A stretch of DNA of 64,000 nt from Streptomyces sp. NBC_00285 (GCF_036174265.1 NZ_CP108055.1:4898001-4962000); one strand, 5' to 3'; numbered from the stretch's first letter, positions 44,401 to 52,850 are shown. The notes: generated by a model from the letters alone, not told the origin. Program-made: numbers and translations.

Positions 44401-45034
44401 CTGGCGCAATGCCCCGGACCCGGAGGGCCCACCGGAGGAGGACGACGGTTGGATTCCGGACTGGCTTGAGGACAAGGCCGATACGGTCCTCATCTACGGC
44501 GAGGCCATCCTGACCAACCCGGACCTCTGGGCCGGGCTTGCCGAGACAGGCACTGGTGTACTGATGATGGGCGTCGGCGTATCCGGCGACATCGCCGGAG
44601 GTGCGCTGTGCATCACCGGCATCGGCTGTCTCGCCGGCGCTCCGGCTATCGCCGCGAGCACGACCCTGGTCGTCGGGGGCGGGTTCACCAGCGCCGACGG
44701 GATCGGCCGCTTCAACGACGGCCTGGGGCAAGCGCTGCGCGAGGCGCAGAGCAAGAGCAACGCCGTGCAGAAAGTGCAGACCGGTCCGGTGCAGGCGCCG
44801 AAGGGCCTGCCAGGGTTTCCCAAAGCCACGATTGCCAAGGCCAAGACGCCCGTGCAGGGTGGTGGCGGCCTCCGTAAGCGGTGGAAGGACCCCAAGGGGG
44901 AGATCTACGAATGGGACTCCCAGCACGGCGCGGTCGAGAAGTACAACAAGCGCGGCAAGCACCTCGGGGAGTTCGACCCTAATACTGGAGCCCAGACCAA
45001 GCCCGCCGATCCGACCCGGAAGGTAAAGCCGTGA
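41495..45034 (+). CDS. umbC: UmbC-like polymorphic toxin with colicin-E3-type rRNase domain
   Basis: The 1179-residue secreted protein begins with a signal peptide (LLHGTVLGALPLAIAMGLLG, residues 17-36). Four ALF-type repeats span about 62-237 (ending HFLIDVA, TFLKDGW, DFLNDGQY, EFLQVGQY). A very long Ala-rich coiled coil follows, about 240-600. Four more ALF repeats lie at about 612-792, with another coiled coil to about 960. A Gly-rich hydrophobic segment covers about 1012-1063. The last 60 residues, RKRWKDPKGEIYEW then DSQHGAVEKYNKRGKHLG and EFDPNTGAQTKPADPTRKVKP, match the rRNase domain of colicin E3: Asp1141, His1144, Glu1148 and Arg1175 correspond to D510, H513, E517 and R545. That enzyme cuts 16S rRNA at the decoding site. 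Confidence 0.9.
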   Translation: MNRRTDQFDATGISKRLLHGTVLGALPLAIAMGLLGAAPVVASTDSPADDGGTASGAYSERGRVLELWKAGGPGLRAAAEVALTSGDDEVRHFLIDVATETAYQDDRVQTAQIAGLGGRGLQEAARKALTGSQGDLNTFLKDGWKAPLEQDQRVRIAQIVDAGGPGVQEAGRAALAGAPNDMADFLNDGQYTEREQDERVQLVQIVSTGGANVRAAGRVALEGTTADIREFLQVGQYVARSRDQERATIAQLAAQAKEAGRQARAETEAAKDASARAVAASALAKEAAQKAAAETEAARKDSVRAASAASRAATAANQAARAAQQAIEAARAANNSARTAASAATQAASAAAGAAQAASRARGAAADAAADHGKASAARKAADEANAAAKGARLAADAANQAGIAATAAGDAARAATSAGSNANAAADAATDASRYADQAGVSSAEASAAAAAARAQAAEATRAANAAESLARKAAIAANEARDAANSAATHAENAAKAANEAADHAVEAGKAATEATAHAKAAKEAADTSSSAVARAKSVFTLARQIEAEELTARTNETVARARQLKAQEERRQAAEDRGAQASASLEADARRLSTAASAPDVDESKLATEGRDVALRTLKTRGPWSRTAAGEALSGDTADVVSYLRSGRVEATQEDERSRVETLALESPASTVRSGAEQALGGDTARISSFLKSGQYEAMADDLRVYISKVISTGGPSVQSSGRTALSSGSVDKYRTFVTDGQDTARTEDERVRAAQLIDSGGSEVKAAARIALEGPAPLLHAFIQRGQYQAQRKDQLAASHVALLQQMISEAASVAATAQKNAAEAGKVAATARKAAAEAAEYSKQADASAKAAKGYADDAAKSAKEAETSAANAAVSARTARAAEADAHAAAARAISSAAEAQGSANWAQGSADEAWSAAREARASATAAGKDSAAAGKAMLEAFQTAVSKQLQEEAEFRKTEDAWRNAPDPEGPPEEDDGWIPDWLEDKADTVLIYGEAILTNPDLWAGLAETGTGVLMMGVGVSGDIAGGALCITGIGCLAGAPAIAASTTLVVGGGFTSADGIGRFNDGLGQALREAQSKSNAVQKVQTGPVQAPKGLPGFPKATIAKAKTPVQGGGGLRKRWKDPKGEIYEWDSQHGAVEKYNKRGKHLGEFDPNTGAQTKPADPTRKVKP

Positions 45035-45267
45035 CGGTGTACTACCTAGTCACCTGCTATCCCAAGGACGGTGACCAACCGCTCTCCTCGACCGATGCCA
45101 CCGCCGTTGGCGCGGAGGCCTGGGGAGAACTCCTGGGCATGGCGCCGGAGCAGCTGACGGATGTGTATCCGCTGACGAAGGAGCACGCCGAGCGTGTGGA
45201 ACAGCTGACCGGCATGACGCTCGACCTGGGGAAGTACGAGTACTTCCTCGAGACCGAGGCGGACTGA
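45031..45267 (+). CDS. Candidate immunity protein for the rRNase toxin
   Basis: The 78-residue protein is acidic and compact (MTVYYLVTCYPKDGDQP, then GAEAWGELLGMAPEQLTDVYPL and HAERVEQLTGMTLDLGKYEYFLE). It lacks a signal peptide, so it stays in the cytoplasm where the toxin would act. GTG overlaps the toxin stop by four bases (GTGA), the normal coupling of toxin and immunity genes. It resembles a small family (DUF7683-like) often found behind this kind of RNase domain rather than the 84-residue colicin E3 immunity protein. Function is inferred from position and charge. Confidence 0.75.
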   Translation: MTVYYLVTCYPKDGDQPLSSTDATAVGAEAWGELLGMAPEQLTDVYPLTKEHAERVEQLTGMTLDLGKYEYFLETEAD

Positions 45268-45276
45268 CAGAACAGA

Positions 45277-45302
45277 GGGGGCCGTCCCTCAGGACGGCCC
45301 CC
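45277..45302. terminator. Terminator after the toxin-immunity pair
   Basis: GGGGGCCGTCC and GGACGGCCCCC form a perfect 11-bp stem with a CTCA loop, between the immunity gene and the convergent sacsin-like gene, and can serve both. Confidence 0.85.
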
Positions 45303-45307
45303 TTCGC

Positions 45308-48300
45308 TCAGTCGAACCAGCGGTCCCGTGCCAGTTCCGCCGTGCGGGACGGGTCCTCCAGCAGGGCCGCGACCTCGAAGCGGCGGGGCCACTGGCCCGC
45401 CGCCCAGGTGAGGCCCGCGGCCACGCCCTCCAGGGTGGACGCGTGCAGCACGCCGTCATTCGATAGGCGCCAGTCGATCTCCACGCCGTCCACGACGAGT
45501 TCCTCGTGCTCGACGTACGAGGCCGGAGTGCCCGGGCCCAGCAGCACCCGTACCGACTCCGGTACGTCGTGCTCGGTGCCCTCGGAGTCGACGGAACCGG
45601 TGACGGACTCGCTGAGGCGGCGGACCTGGAAGAGCTCGGCCAACTCCGCTGCCCTGGACGGGCGTACGGGCAGGAGGGGGACGCCCTGCGTGAAGGGCAG
45701 CAGGTCCGGTGAGTCGACGACCACCGCGTCCGCCGCGTCCACGACCTCGACCCGGCCGTCGGTCACGGCCCGCAACTCGTCGGGCAGGGTGACCTGTTCG
45801 GGGTCCAGGTCCGCCAACGCGCCGTAAAGGGCGTGGAGTTGCGAGCCGGTCACCGTACGGTCGGGGTCGGCGAGGCGGTCGAGGAGCTCCGCCGCGCCGC
45901 CCGGCTCCTCAAGGAGCGCCGCCACCGACGTCCGTACTCCCAGTGCCCGCAGCACCTGCTCGTCGTCGAACCCGGTCGCGTCGGCCTCGTCGTACAGGCC
46001 GCGCAGGAGGGGGTCCCCGCCCGAGGCCAGCAGGCCGGCCGGGCGGCGGCCGTCGAGCACCGGGTTTCCGCGCAGCCACCAGGCGGTGTAGGGCCGTACG
46101 ACCTCGTGGGTGCCGTCCGGCAGCAGGATGCGGACCTGCTGGGTGATCGCGTCACGCAGCGGCGGCCGGGCGAGCATGGCCAGGGCCTGGGGCCACTTGT
46201 CGTCGTCGACCAGGTCGAGATCGCGCACGGCGACCAGTTCGGTGGCGACCGGCGGGACCGGTGTGTCCGGGAAGCGGTCGAGGATGTCCTCGCACCACAC
46301 GTCCACGGCGTCCAGCAGCCCCGCGTCGTCCGGTTCGGCGAAGTCGCCGTCGCGCGGCTCCAGTTCGTCCGGGTCCAGGACCACGTCGGTGGCCCGCACC
46401 AGGACGAAGCCGGCGAGCACACCGCAGGCCGCGAGGGGCTGCTCGCCCCACTTCCCGGCCAGCTCGGCGTCCACGAAGGCGAGGTCGTCCTCACGCATGA
46501 CCTGCGCGAACGGGCTGCCGGGGACCACGAGTTCACCCGCGGGGACCAGCTCGCCCTCCTCGTCGGGCAGGGCGAGCGCGCCCAGCCAGGGCTCCTCGCC
46601 GGGCTCCAGGCCCGCGTCCCGGACGAGCGTGAGGACGGTGTCGGCCAGCTCCTCGGCGTCCGGGGTGTCCTGCTCCCAGTCCAGTGCGCCGTCGTCGTCC
46701 ATGGAGGCGGCGACGGCGGCCCGCACCTGGGGCGTGGTGAGCACCGCGCGCGGAGTCGCGGGCAGCGATCCCAGCTTCTCCAGGAGCGGGTGGACGGCGT
46801 CCGGGTGGGCGACCTTGAGACCGAGCCGGGCCAGGATCTCGGGGTCGGTCAGGGACCCGTCCGACGGGGGCAGCAGCACCTGCCGTGGCCCGATGGTGGT
46901 CCGCCCGTCGGCGAGCGGCACGGGCAGGCCGGAGAGCCGCTCGGGGTCGACGCCGGCGAGGCTGTCGTAGAGCCGCCGCCACCACCCCGGCTCCTTCTCC
47001 AGCCCCGCAAGGCGGTCCACGGCGTCGGCCAGCGGCACGCGGGCGACGTCCAGCGTCCGCAGCTCGACACGCCGTTCGAGACCGGCGGGCAGGAGGGTCG
47101 GCAGCACCTCGGCGAGCACCCGCACGGTGTCGGCGCCCGCCCCCTCCACGACCTCGGCCTCGCGCGGCCGTAGCGTCTCGGGCAGCTCCGCGTCGTCACC
47201 GGGCTCCAGTGCGGGCGGGAGAAACGCAGTGCGCGGGAGCCGCTCCAGGATCGCCTGCCGCAGACCGCCGTCCAGCTCCCCCTTGCCCAGCGGACCGGGC
47301 ACGAGAGCGATGATGCCCTCGCCCACCGGCCGCCAGCCGGCGAGGAGTTCGGCGTACGCGTCCGCCGCGCGCTGCACGAGGAAGTCGGTCAGCGGCCCGG
47401 GCGCCGCGTGTCGGCGGGTGGTGTCCAGTGGGAACGACGCGATCAGCAGCGCGGGCACACCGAGGGGTTCGTCGCTGGGGGTCGGGGCGTGCACGACGGG
47501 GCTGGTGCGGGGGTGAGCAGGCGAGCCGTCGGCGTCGGCGGGCACAGCCCAGGTGAGGGACCAGTGCGGCCGCAGCCGCTCCTCGACGGGCCGGTCGGCG
47601 AGCAGCTCCGGGGTGAGCGGCCCGTGCGCGGACGCCGTACGCCACCGGGTCGTACCGTCTCGCGAGTCCGTCACGACGGTGAAGACGCCGTCGGTGCGGC
47701 GGCTGATCGTCCGGGTCGTGTCCGTCTCGATGACGACCTCCTCCAGCCCGGGGAGGGCGAGGAGGAGGGCGTCGTCGACGGCGTTCAGGAGGCGCTCGGC
47801 GAGGTCGGTCGCGGCGGGGTCGCGCAGGGGGAGGATGACGACGGTGTCGTACGGGTCCGGGGCGGTGCCCTCGGCGGGGAACGGGAGCCGCAGGAGCGGG
47901 ACATGGCCGTCGCGGCGGCGGATCTCGTCGCCGAGCCCGGGGCTGTGGCGGGCGGTGTCCGTGGCCTGGTCGCGGGCCTCGGCGAGGGACCAGCGGACCC
48001 CGCCGTGCCGGCCGACGAGTGCGGGTTCGTCGGTGACTGCGAGCACGGAGGCGAAGCCGACGCCGAAGCGGCCGACCGAAGCCACCGCATCGGCCGGACC
48101 GGCCGCGTCCGCCGAGCCGGTCCGTGGTTCGCGCTTCGCGGAGGCGCGGAGGGTGGAGAGGGACTCGACACCGGTCGCGTCCAGCGGGGCGCCGGTGTTG
48201 GCGGCGAAGAGGACGCCTTCGCGCAGGGTCAGCCGGAGCCGGCCCGGCACCCCCGCCCGGGCCGCCGCGTCGGCGGCGTTCTGCGCGAGCTCGACGACCA

Positions 48301-48460
48301 GCCGGTCCCGGTACCCGCCGAGAACCAGGTCCTCCTCGGCGTTGGCGTCCTCCCGGAACCGGGCCGGACTGGTGGCCCAGGCGTCCAGCACACCTCGCCT
48401 GAGCCGGGCGGTCCCGAACGGGTCGGCACCCTCGGCTGCGGGCCGCACGAACTTGCTCAC
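45308..48460 (-). CDS. Sacsin/Hsp90-type N-terminal ATPase protein
   Basis: The 1050-residue protein has an N-terminal GHKL ATP-binding domain: RLVVELAQNAADAAARAG (N box), VLFAANTGAPLDATGVESLSTLRASAK (G1 region) and VGRFGVGFASVLAVTDEP (G2 loop). The rest is a long alpha/beta scaffold without recognised motifs. It matches the actinobacterial sacsin N-terminal ATPase-like proteins, proposed chaperones. GTG 48460 is chosen because GAGGAGAG lies five bases upstream; the in-frame ATG 48475 is less well placed. It converges on the toxin-immunity genes but need not be linked to them. Confidence 0.88.
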   Translation of the reverse strand: MSKFVRPAAEGADPFGTARLRRGVLDAWATSPARFREDANAEEDLVLGGYRDRLVVELAQNAADAAARAGVPGRLRLTLREGVLFAANTGAPLDATGVESLSTLRASAKREPRTGSADAAGPADAVASVGRFGVGFASVLAVTDEPALVGRHGGVRWSLAEARDQATDTARHSPGLGDEIRRRDGHVPLLRLPFPAEGTAPDPYDTVVILPLRDPAATDLAERLLNAVDDALLLALPGLEEVVIETDTTRTISRRTDGVFTVVTDSRDGTTRWRTASAHGPLTPELLADRPVEERLRPHWSLTWAVPADADGSPAHPRTSPVVHAPTPSDEPLGVPALLIASFPLDTTRRHAAPGPLTDFLVQRAADAYAELLAGWRPVGEGIIALVPGPLGKGELDGGLRQAILERLPRTAFLPPALEPGDDAELPETLRPREAEVVEGAGADTVRVLAEVLPTLLPAGLERRVELRTLDVARVPLADAVDRLAGLEKEPGWWRRLYDSLAGVDPERLSGLPVPLADGRTTIGPRQVLLPPSDGSLTDPEILARLGLKVAHPDAVHPLLEKLGSLPATPRAVLTTPQVRAAVAASMDDDGALDWEQDTPDAEELADTVLTLVRDAGLEPGEEPWLGALALPDEEGELVPAGELVVPGSPFAQVMREDDLAFVDAELAGKWGEQPLAACGVLAGFVLVRATDVVLDPDELEPRDGDFAEPDDAGLLDAVDVWCEDILDRFPDTPVPPVATELVAVRDLDLVDDDKWPQALAMLARPPLRDAITQQVRILLPDGTHEVVRPYTAWWLRGNPVLDGRRPAGLLASGGDPLLRGLYDEADATGFDDEQVLRALGVRTSVAALLEEPGGAAELLDRLADPDRTVTGSQLHALYGALADLDPEQVTLPDELRAVTDGRVEVVDAADAVVVDSPDLLPFTQGVPLLPVRPSRAAELAELFQVRRLSESVTGSVDSEGTEHDVPESVRVLLGPGTPASYVEHEELVVDGVEIDWRLSNDGVLHASTLEGVAAGLTWAAGQWPRRFEVAALLEDPSRTAELARDRWFD

Positions 48461-48631
48461 GTTGACTCTCCTCATCGGCGTGACGACGAAGGTACCGCGA
48501 GGAGGGAAAACGCCGTCTCCACCCCCGTGGCCCCGCCCCCGGGCCGCCGTTGGGGAACCCGATTCCCGCGAGCGGCGAAGTACAGGTGAAAGCCCGAGCT
48601 TCAGAGCGTTACAGCGACGAAAGGAGCCCCG

Positions 48632-49249
48632 ATGACCGTCGAACCGGGCGTCAGGATGGGGCAGGACAGGGACGCCTCGGTGATCGAACGGTCGTGGGAC
48701 GAGCCCGAGGCGTTCGCCGTCCTCTTCGACCGCCATGCCGACTCGGTGCACCGTTACGCGGCACGCCGGCTCGGCGCGGAGGCGGCCGAGGACGTGATGG
48801 CGGAGACCTTCACCACCGCGTTCCAGCAGCGCTTCCGGTACAACACCGACTCGGCCGACGCCCGCCCGTGGCTGTTCGGCATCGCGACCAACCTCATCGG
48901 CCGCCACCGGCGTGCCGAGGCCCGGCGGCTGAGGGCGTTCGGGCGGCTGTCCGCGCCCGCACCCGGCGGCCAGGCCGAGGAGACGGTCGCGGACCGGGTG
49001 GCGGCACGGGTCAGCGCGCAGGCCGTGCGCAGTGAACTCGCCCGCGCCCTGGCCCGGTTGCCCGCCCGGCACCGGGACGTGCTGCTGCTGGTGGCATGGG
49101 CCGACCTCGGCTACGAGGAGGTCGCGCGCGCCCTCGGCGTGCCGGTGGGGACGGTGCGGTCGCGGCTGCACAGGGCTCGCAGAAAAGTACGTGAGGCATT
49201 GGGCGGATCCGATCCCACAGCGCTCCGAGAGGAATCCGAAGATGAATGA
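48632..49249 (+). CDS. ECF RNA polymerase sigma factor
   Basis: The 205-residue group IV sigma factor has region 2 (AFAVLFDRHADSVHRYAARRLGAEAAEDVMAETFTTAF) with RPWLFGIATNLIGRHRR, and region 4 (LARLPARHRDVLLLVAWADLGYEEVARALGVPVGTVRSRLHRARRKVRE). The stop codon overlaps the start of the next gene, so the two are co-transcribed and probably co-regulated. Confidence 0.92.
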   Translation: MTVEPGVRMGQDRDASVIERSWDEPEAFAVLFDRHADSVHRYAARRLGAEAAEDVMAETFTTAFQQRFRYNTDSADARPWLFGIATNLIGRHRRAEARRLRAFGRLSAPAPGGQAEETVADRVAARVSAQAVRSELARALARLPARHRDVLLLVAWADLGYEEVARALGVPVGTVRSRLHRARRKVREALGGSDPTALREESEDE

Positions 49250-50186
49250 GATCGAGCTCCTGAGGGAGTGGGACGCCGACGCGCCCCCTCTCACGGACAC
49301 CGCCCGTGCCCGGGCCCGCTTCCGCCTGTACCAGGCGATGCAGGCCCCCGCCGCCGCACCCGCCACCGTCGTCGGCCGCCGTCCGCTGCTGCGGGTCGCT
49401 GTGGCCTGCGCCGCCGCGGCGGCGGTCACCGCGACCGTGGTGGTCGCCCAGAACACCGGGGACGGCGCGCCCCGGACCCAGGTGGTGAGCGCGAGCACCG
49501 TGCTGCGGGGGGCGGCGGCCGAGGCACTCAGGTCGGAGAAGCCGCTCATTCCGCGCGACGACCAGTTCATCTACACCAAGGGGATCATCGAGCAGACCCC
49601 GGTCTCGGGCGGCCCGAAGGAGACGTACGTCGACGAGAGCTGGAGCTCGGTCGACGGCTCCAAGAGGTCCTACGTCAGCGAGTTGGGCTACACCCAGTGG
49701 GTGCCGCCGGCCCAGAAGGGTCAGTACTCCTGGCCGCCGACCGAGTGGTCGAAGCTGGAGCAACTGCCCCTGGACCCGGGCAGGCTGACGATCACCCTGC
49801 GCGAGTCGGGAACGAAGCCGAACTTCGGCCGGCCGACCAGGGCCGACCAGTGGCCGCAGGTCCAGTTCCTCATCGCCTCACTGCTCCGCCACTCCGTCCT
49901 GCCCAAGGGGCTGCGCTCCGCGGCGTTCGAGGCGCTCGCCGACGTTCCCGGAGTCGAGGTGCTGCCCGGCCGGACGGACGCCGGCGGGCGCGCGGCCTTC
50001 GGTATCCGGTACGTGGGCCCGGCCGGTACCCCCTGGGCGTCCGGGAGGCGGGTGCTGCTCTTCGACGCGAAGTCGTACCAGTACCTCGGCCAGCGTGAGC
50101 GGCTCACGATCGACGGCACGACGTACGACCAGTGGTCGCACGTGGCCGCCGAGGGCGTGGTGGACCGGGTGTTCCAGCGCCCGTGA
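49242..50186 (+). CDS. CU044_5270-type membrane protein, partner of the ECF sigma factor
   Basis: The 314-residue protein has a cytoplasmic N-terminal segment (MNEIELLREWDADAPPLTDTARARARFRLYQAMQ), a membrane helix (LLRVAVACAAAAAVTATVVVAQ) and an extracytoplasmic domain with DDQFIYTKGIIEQTPVSGG and TYVDESWSSVDGSKRSYVSE. This is the CU044_5270 family, regularly encoded after ECF sigma factors in actinobacteria and thought to be their membrane-bound partner. ATG 49242 overlaps the sigma factor stop by eight bases. Confidence 0.88.
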   Translation: MNEIELLREWDADAPPLTDTARARARFRLYQAMQAPAAAPATVVGRRPLLRVAVACAAAAAVTATVVVAQNTGDGAPRTQVVSASTVLRGAAAEALRSEKPLIPRDDQFIYTKGIIEQTPVSGGPKETYVDESWSSVDGSKRSYVSELGYTQWVPPAQKGQYSWPPTEWSKLEQLPLDPGRLTITLRESGTKPNFGRPTRADQWPQVQFLIASLLRHSVLPKGLRSAAFEALADVPGVEVLPGRTDAGGRAAFGIRYVGPAGTPWASGRRVLLFDAKSYQYLGQRERLTIDGTTYDQWSHVAAEGVVDRVFQRP

Positions 50187-50197
50187 GCCGAAGGGCC

Positions 50198-51124
50198 CTA
50201 CGAGTGGCCCAGCTCCGCCGACGCCTCGTCCGCGGTCTCCGGCACCGAGCCGGAGTCCCGGGCGGGGCGCAGCGGGAACGGGTCCACCCTCGTCTCGTCG
50301 ACCACCGGCTCGGCCGGCTGCGCAGGCTTCGGCATGACCGCTGCTTCCGAGTGGCCGCCACAGCCGTAGGCCAGGGACACCACACGGCCGTCCGCCGGGG
50401 CGAACTCGTTGGCACACAGACCGAAGGCCTGCCCCAGGGAACCGCCCAGCGGGACCAGGAAGCCACAACTGACGCACGGCGCGGGAGCCGCCTGCGCCAT
50501 CGGGGTCTTCGCCCCGAAGGAGTCCTCCCAGCGGTCGGCGGCGACATGAAGGCCGTAGCGGGACAGAACACGGGCGCGGCGCATGCCCAGTTCCTCGGCG
50601 ACCGCCGCGATCGAACCCCGGGACGGCACCACCGGAAGATGCGACGGGGTGCCCGCGGTGAGGTCCGCGTCCTCCGCCTCGGCCAGCTCGGCCATCTCCT
50701 CGGAGACGGGCGCGCTCGGCAACGGCTCGTCCTCACCGGAGTAGCCGGGCTCCAGACGGAGGTCCTCGGCGTCGGTGGGGAGCAGATCGCCGGGACCCAT
50801 GTCGCCGGGACGCAGACGTTCGCTCCACGGCACCCACTCGGGGGCCAGCAGCGCGTCCGCGCCGGGCAGCAGGACGACCTCGTCCAGGGTGACGTTCTTC
50901 GCACGGGAGGCGCGCGCGACGGTCACCGCCCAGCGCCAGCCCCGGTACCCGAGTTCCTTGCACTCGAAGTAGTGCGTGACGACGCGATCGCCCTCGGAGA
51001 CCACGCCCGCGTGCTCACCCACCACGCCGGGCGCTGCGGCCTCCTCGGCTGCGTCGCGGGCGAGGTCGACGGCCTCGGCGCACTGGCGGTCGGGGGTGCG
51101 GCTTCGCGTTGTCGCTGCGCTCAC
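50198..51124 (-). CDS. DUF3027 protein
   Basis: The 308-residue protein has the DUF3027 pattern: AEAVDLARDAAEEAAAPGVVGEHAGVVSEGDRVVTHYFECKELGYRGWRWAVTVAR, then DEVVLLPGADALLAPEWVPWSERLRPGDMGPGDLLPT. The C-terminus has CVSCGFLVPLGGSLGQAFGLCANEFAPADGRVVSLAYGCGGHSEA, whose Cys residues suggest a metal site. It is an actinobacterial cytoplasmic protein of unknown function. It converges with the sigma factor operon. Confidence 0.92.
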   Translation of the reverse strand: MSAATTRSRTPDRQCAEAVDLARDAAEEAAAPGVVGEHAGVVSEGDRVVTHYFECKELGYRGWRWAVTVARASRAKNVTLDEVVLLPGADALLAPEWVPWSERLRPGDMGPGDLLPTDAEDLRLEPGYSGEDEPLPSAPVSEEMAELAEAEDADLTAGTPSHLPVVPSRGSIAAVAEELGMRRARVLSRYGLHVAADRWEDSFGAKTPMAQAAPAPCVSCGFLVPLGGSLGQAFGLCANEFAPADGRVVSLAYGCGGHSEAAVMPKPAQPAEPVVDETRVDPFPLRPARDSGSVPETADEASAELGHS

Positions 51125-51449
51125 AGGTATCGCTTCTCTCCTACGCCGTCACTCGGGTGCGCCGGCCTGAAGGCGGCGGATGCGGACGGAGCGGACCGAA
51201 GGGCCGCGTCGACGTCCGCGCCCAATCGCGCTCGGGCGCACCTGCTCCCATCCATTCTGCGGGATGTTTGAGAGGCGCGCGGCCGAGAACGTTCGCCACG
51301 GCGCGCTACGCACGCTACCTGTTCGCCGCCGCTCGGCCTACACCGACGTGACGGTTCGTTGCCTCCAGTGGGTCCGCAGTGGCACTTCATATGCGTTCAT
51401 ACGCGCGGTAACCGCACTACTCACAGGTTTCTCGGGGCACTATTGCGGG
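51125..51449. promoter_or_regulatory. Divergent promoter region, no gene seen
   Basis: About 325 bp between the DUF3027 gene and the MFS gene. Long ORFs cross it, but their content is not protein-like. It must contain the promoters of both genes. Confidence 0.5.
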
Positions 51450-52850
51450 GTGGCAGCCACAAGGACACCCCAAGGAGCCACCGGGATCGGTGGCGGTTCG
51501 GGCCGGATGACCGGGTCCGTCCGTGCTGTCGGGCGCGCCCTGCACTTTCCGTTCACCGGTACGGCCCGCGGCATCCGCAAGGCGACCCACGCGCACGGGG
51601 CGGGCGAGTCCGGCCTCGGCAAACTGATCGAACTGCACGCCGTCAACGGCGCGGGCGACGTGATGATCACCGTGGCCCTCGCATCCACGGTGTTCTTCTC
51701 CGTCCCCACCGACGAGGCCCGTGGGCGTGTCGCCCTCTACCTCGCGATCACCATGGCGCCCTTCACGGTCCTCGCCCCCGTGATCGGCCCGCTCCTCGAC
51801 CGCCTCCCGCACGGCCGCCGCGCCGCCATGGCGGGCGCCATGCTCGCCCGGGCGATGCTCGCCCTGATCATCTCCGGGGCGGTCGCCACCGGCAGCCTGG
51901 AGCTGTATCCGGCGGCTCTGGGCGTGCTGGTCGCCTCCAAGGGATACGGCGTCGTGAGAAGTGCCGTGGTGCCACGGCTGCTCCCGCCCCGTTTCTCCCT
52001 CGTGAAAGCCAACTCCCGGGTCACCCTGGGCGGACTCCTCGCCACCGGTGTCGCAGCACCCATCGGTGCGGGCCTGCAGGCCATCGGACCGAGCTGGCCG
52101 CTCTACGGCGCCTTCGTGATCTTCATCGGCGGCACGTTCCTGTCCTTCTCCCTGCCGCCGAAGGTCGACTCGGCCAAGGGCGAGGACGTGGCCCTGCTCG
52201 CGGCCGACGAGGAGCATCTGCACGGACCGCACCGCAAGGACGTCAAGCGACCCGGACTGCGCACGGTCGGCACCGCCGTCACCCACGCCCTCGGCGCGAA
52301 CGCCGCCCTGCGCTGGCTCTCCGGCTTCCTCACCTTCTTCCTCGCCTTCCTGCTGCGCGAGCACCCCCTGACCGGGGAAAGTGCTGCGGTGTCCCTCGGC
52401 CTGGTCGCGGTCTCGGCGGGCGTCGGCAACGCGCTCGGAACGGCCGTCGGGGCGTGGCTCAGATCGAAGGGGCCGGAGATCATCATCCTGACCGTGGTGG
52501 CGTTCGTCCTGGGCGCCTCGATCACCGCCGCGATCTTCTTCGGGGCCCTCCTGGTCGCCGGCCTGGCGGCCGTCGCCGGGTTCTCGCAGGCCCTGTCCAA
52601 GCTGTCCCTGGACGCCCTGATCCAGCGCGACGTGCCCGAACTGGTCCGCACCTCGGCCTTCGCCCGCTCCGAGACCCTGCTCCAGGTGTCCTGGGTGTTC
52701 GGCGGCGCCGTCGGCATCGTGATGCCGCTCAACGGCTACCTCGGCCTCTCCGTGGCCGCCGTCGTCGTCGCCGTGGGCTGGCTGGCCACCGCGAAGGGGC
52801 TGCTGAGCTCGTCCCGGCACGGGGGCTCACCCCGGGCACGGGTGGCGTGA
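51450..52850 (+). CDS. MFS transporter
   Basis: The protein of about 466 residues has roughly 12 membrane helices. A soluble N-terminal part ends in GTARGIRKATHAHGAGESGLGKLIELHAVNGAGDVMITVALASTVFFSVP, a start typical of a conserved actinobacterial MFS group. The middle carries DRLPHGRRAAMAGAMLARAMLAL as the helix 2-3 motif. The substrate is not known. GTG 51450 is chosen by comparison with the usual N-terminus; no clear ribosome binding site is present. It is the first gene of a run on this strand leading to the menaquinone genes. Confidence 0.85.
   Translation: MAATRTPQGATGIGGGSGRMTGSVRAVGRALHFPFTGTARGIRKATHAHGAGESGLGKLIELHAVNGAGDVMITVALASTVFFSVPTDEARGRVALYLAITMAPFTVLAPVIGPLLDRLPHGRRAAMAGAMLARAMLALIISGAVATGSLELYPAALGVLVASKGYGVVRSAVVPRLLPPRFSLVKANSRVTLGGLLATGVAAPIGAGLQAIGPSWPLYGAFVIFIGGTFLSFSLPPKVDSAKGEDVALLAADEEHLHGPHRKDVKRPGLRTVGTAVTHALGANAALRWLSGFLTFFLAFLLREHPLTGESAAVSLGLVAVSAGVGNALGTAVGAWLRSKGPEIIILTVVAFVLGASITAAIFFGALLVAGLAAVAGFSQALSKLSLDALIQRDVPELVRTSAFARSETLLQVSWVFGGAVGIVMPLNGYLGLSVAAVVVAVGWLATAKGLLSSSRHGGSPRARVA

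Noticed and set aside
42215..44962. 915-codon minus-strand ORF opposite the toxin gene
   Set aside because: It is a shadow created by the Ala-rich coding of umbC; it is Arg/Gly-rich and has no start signal.
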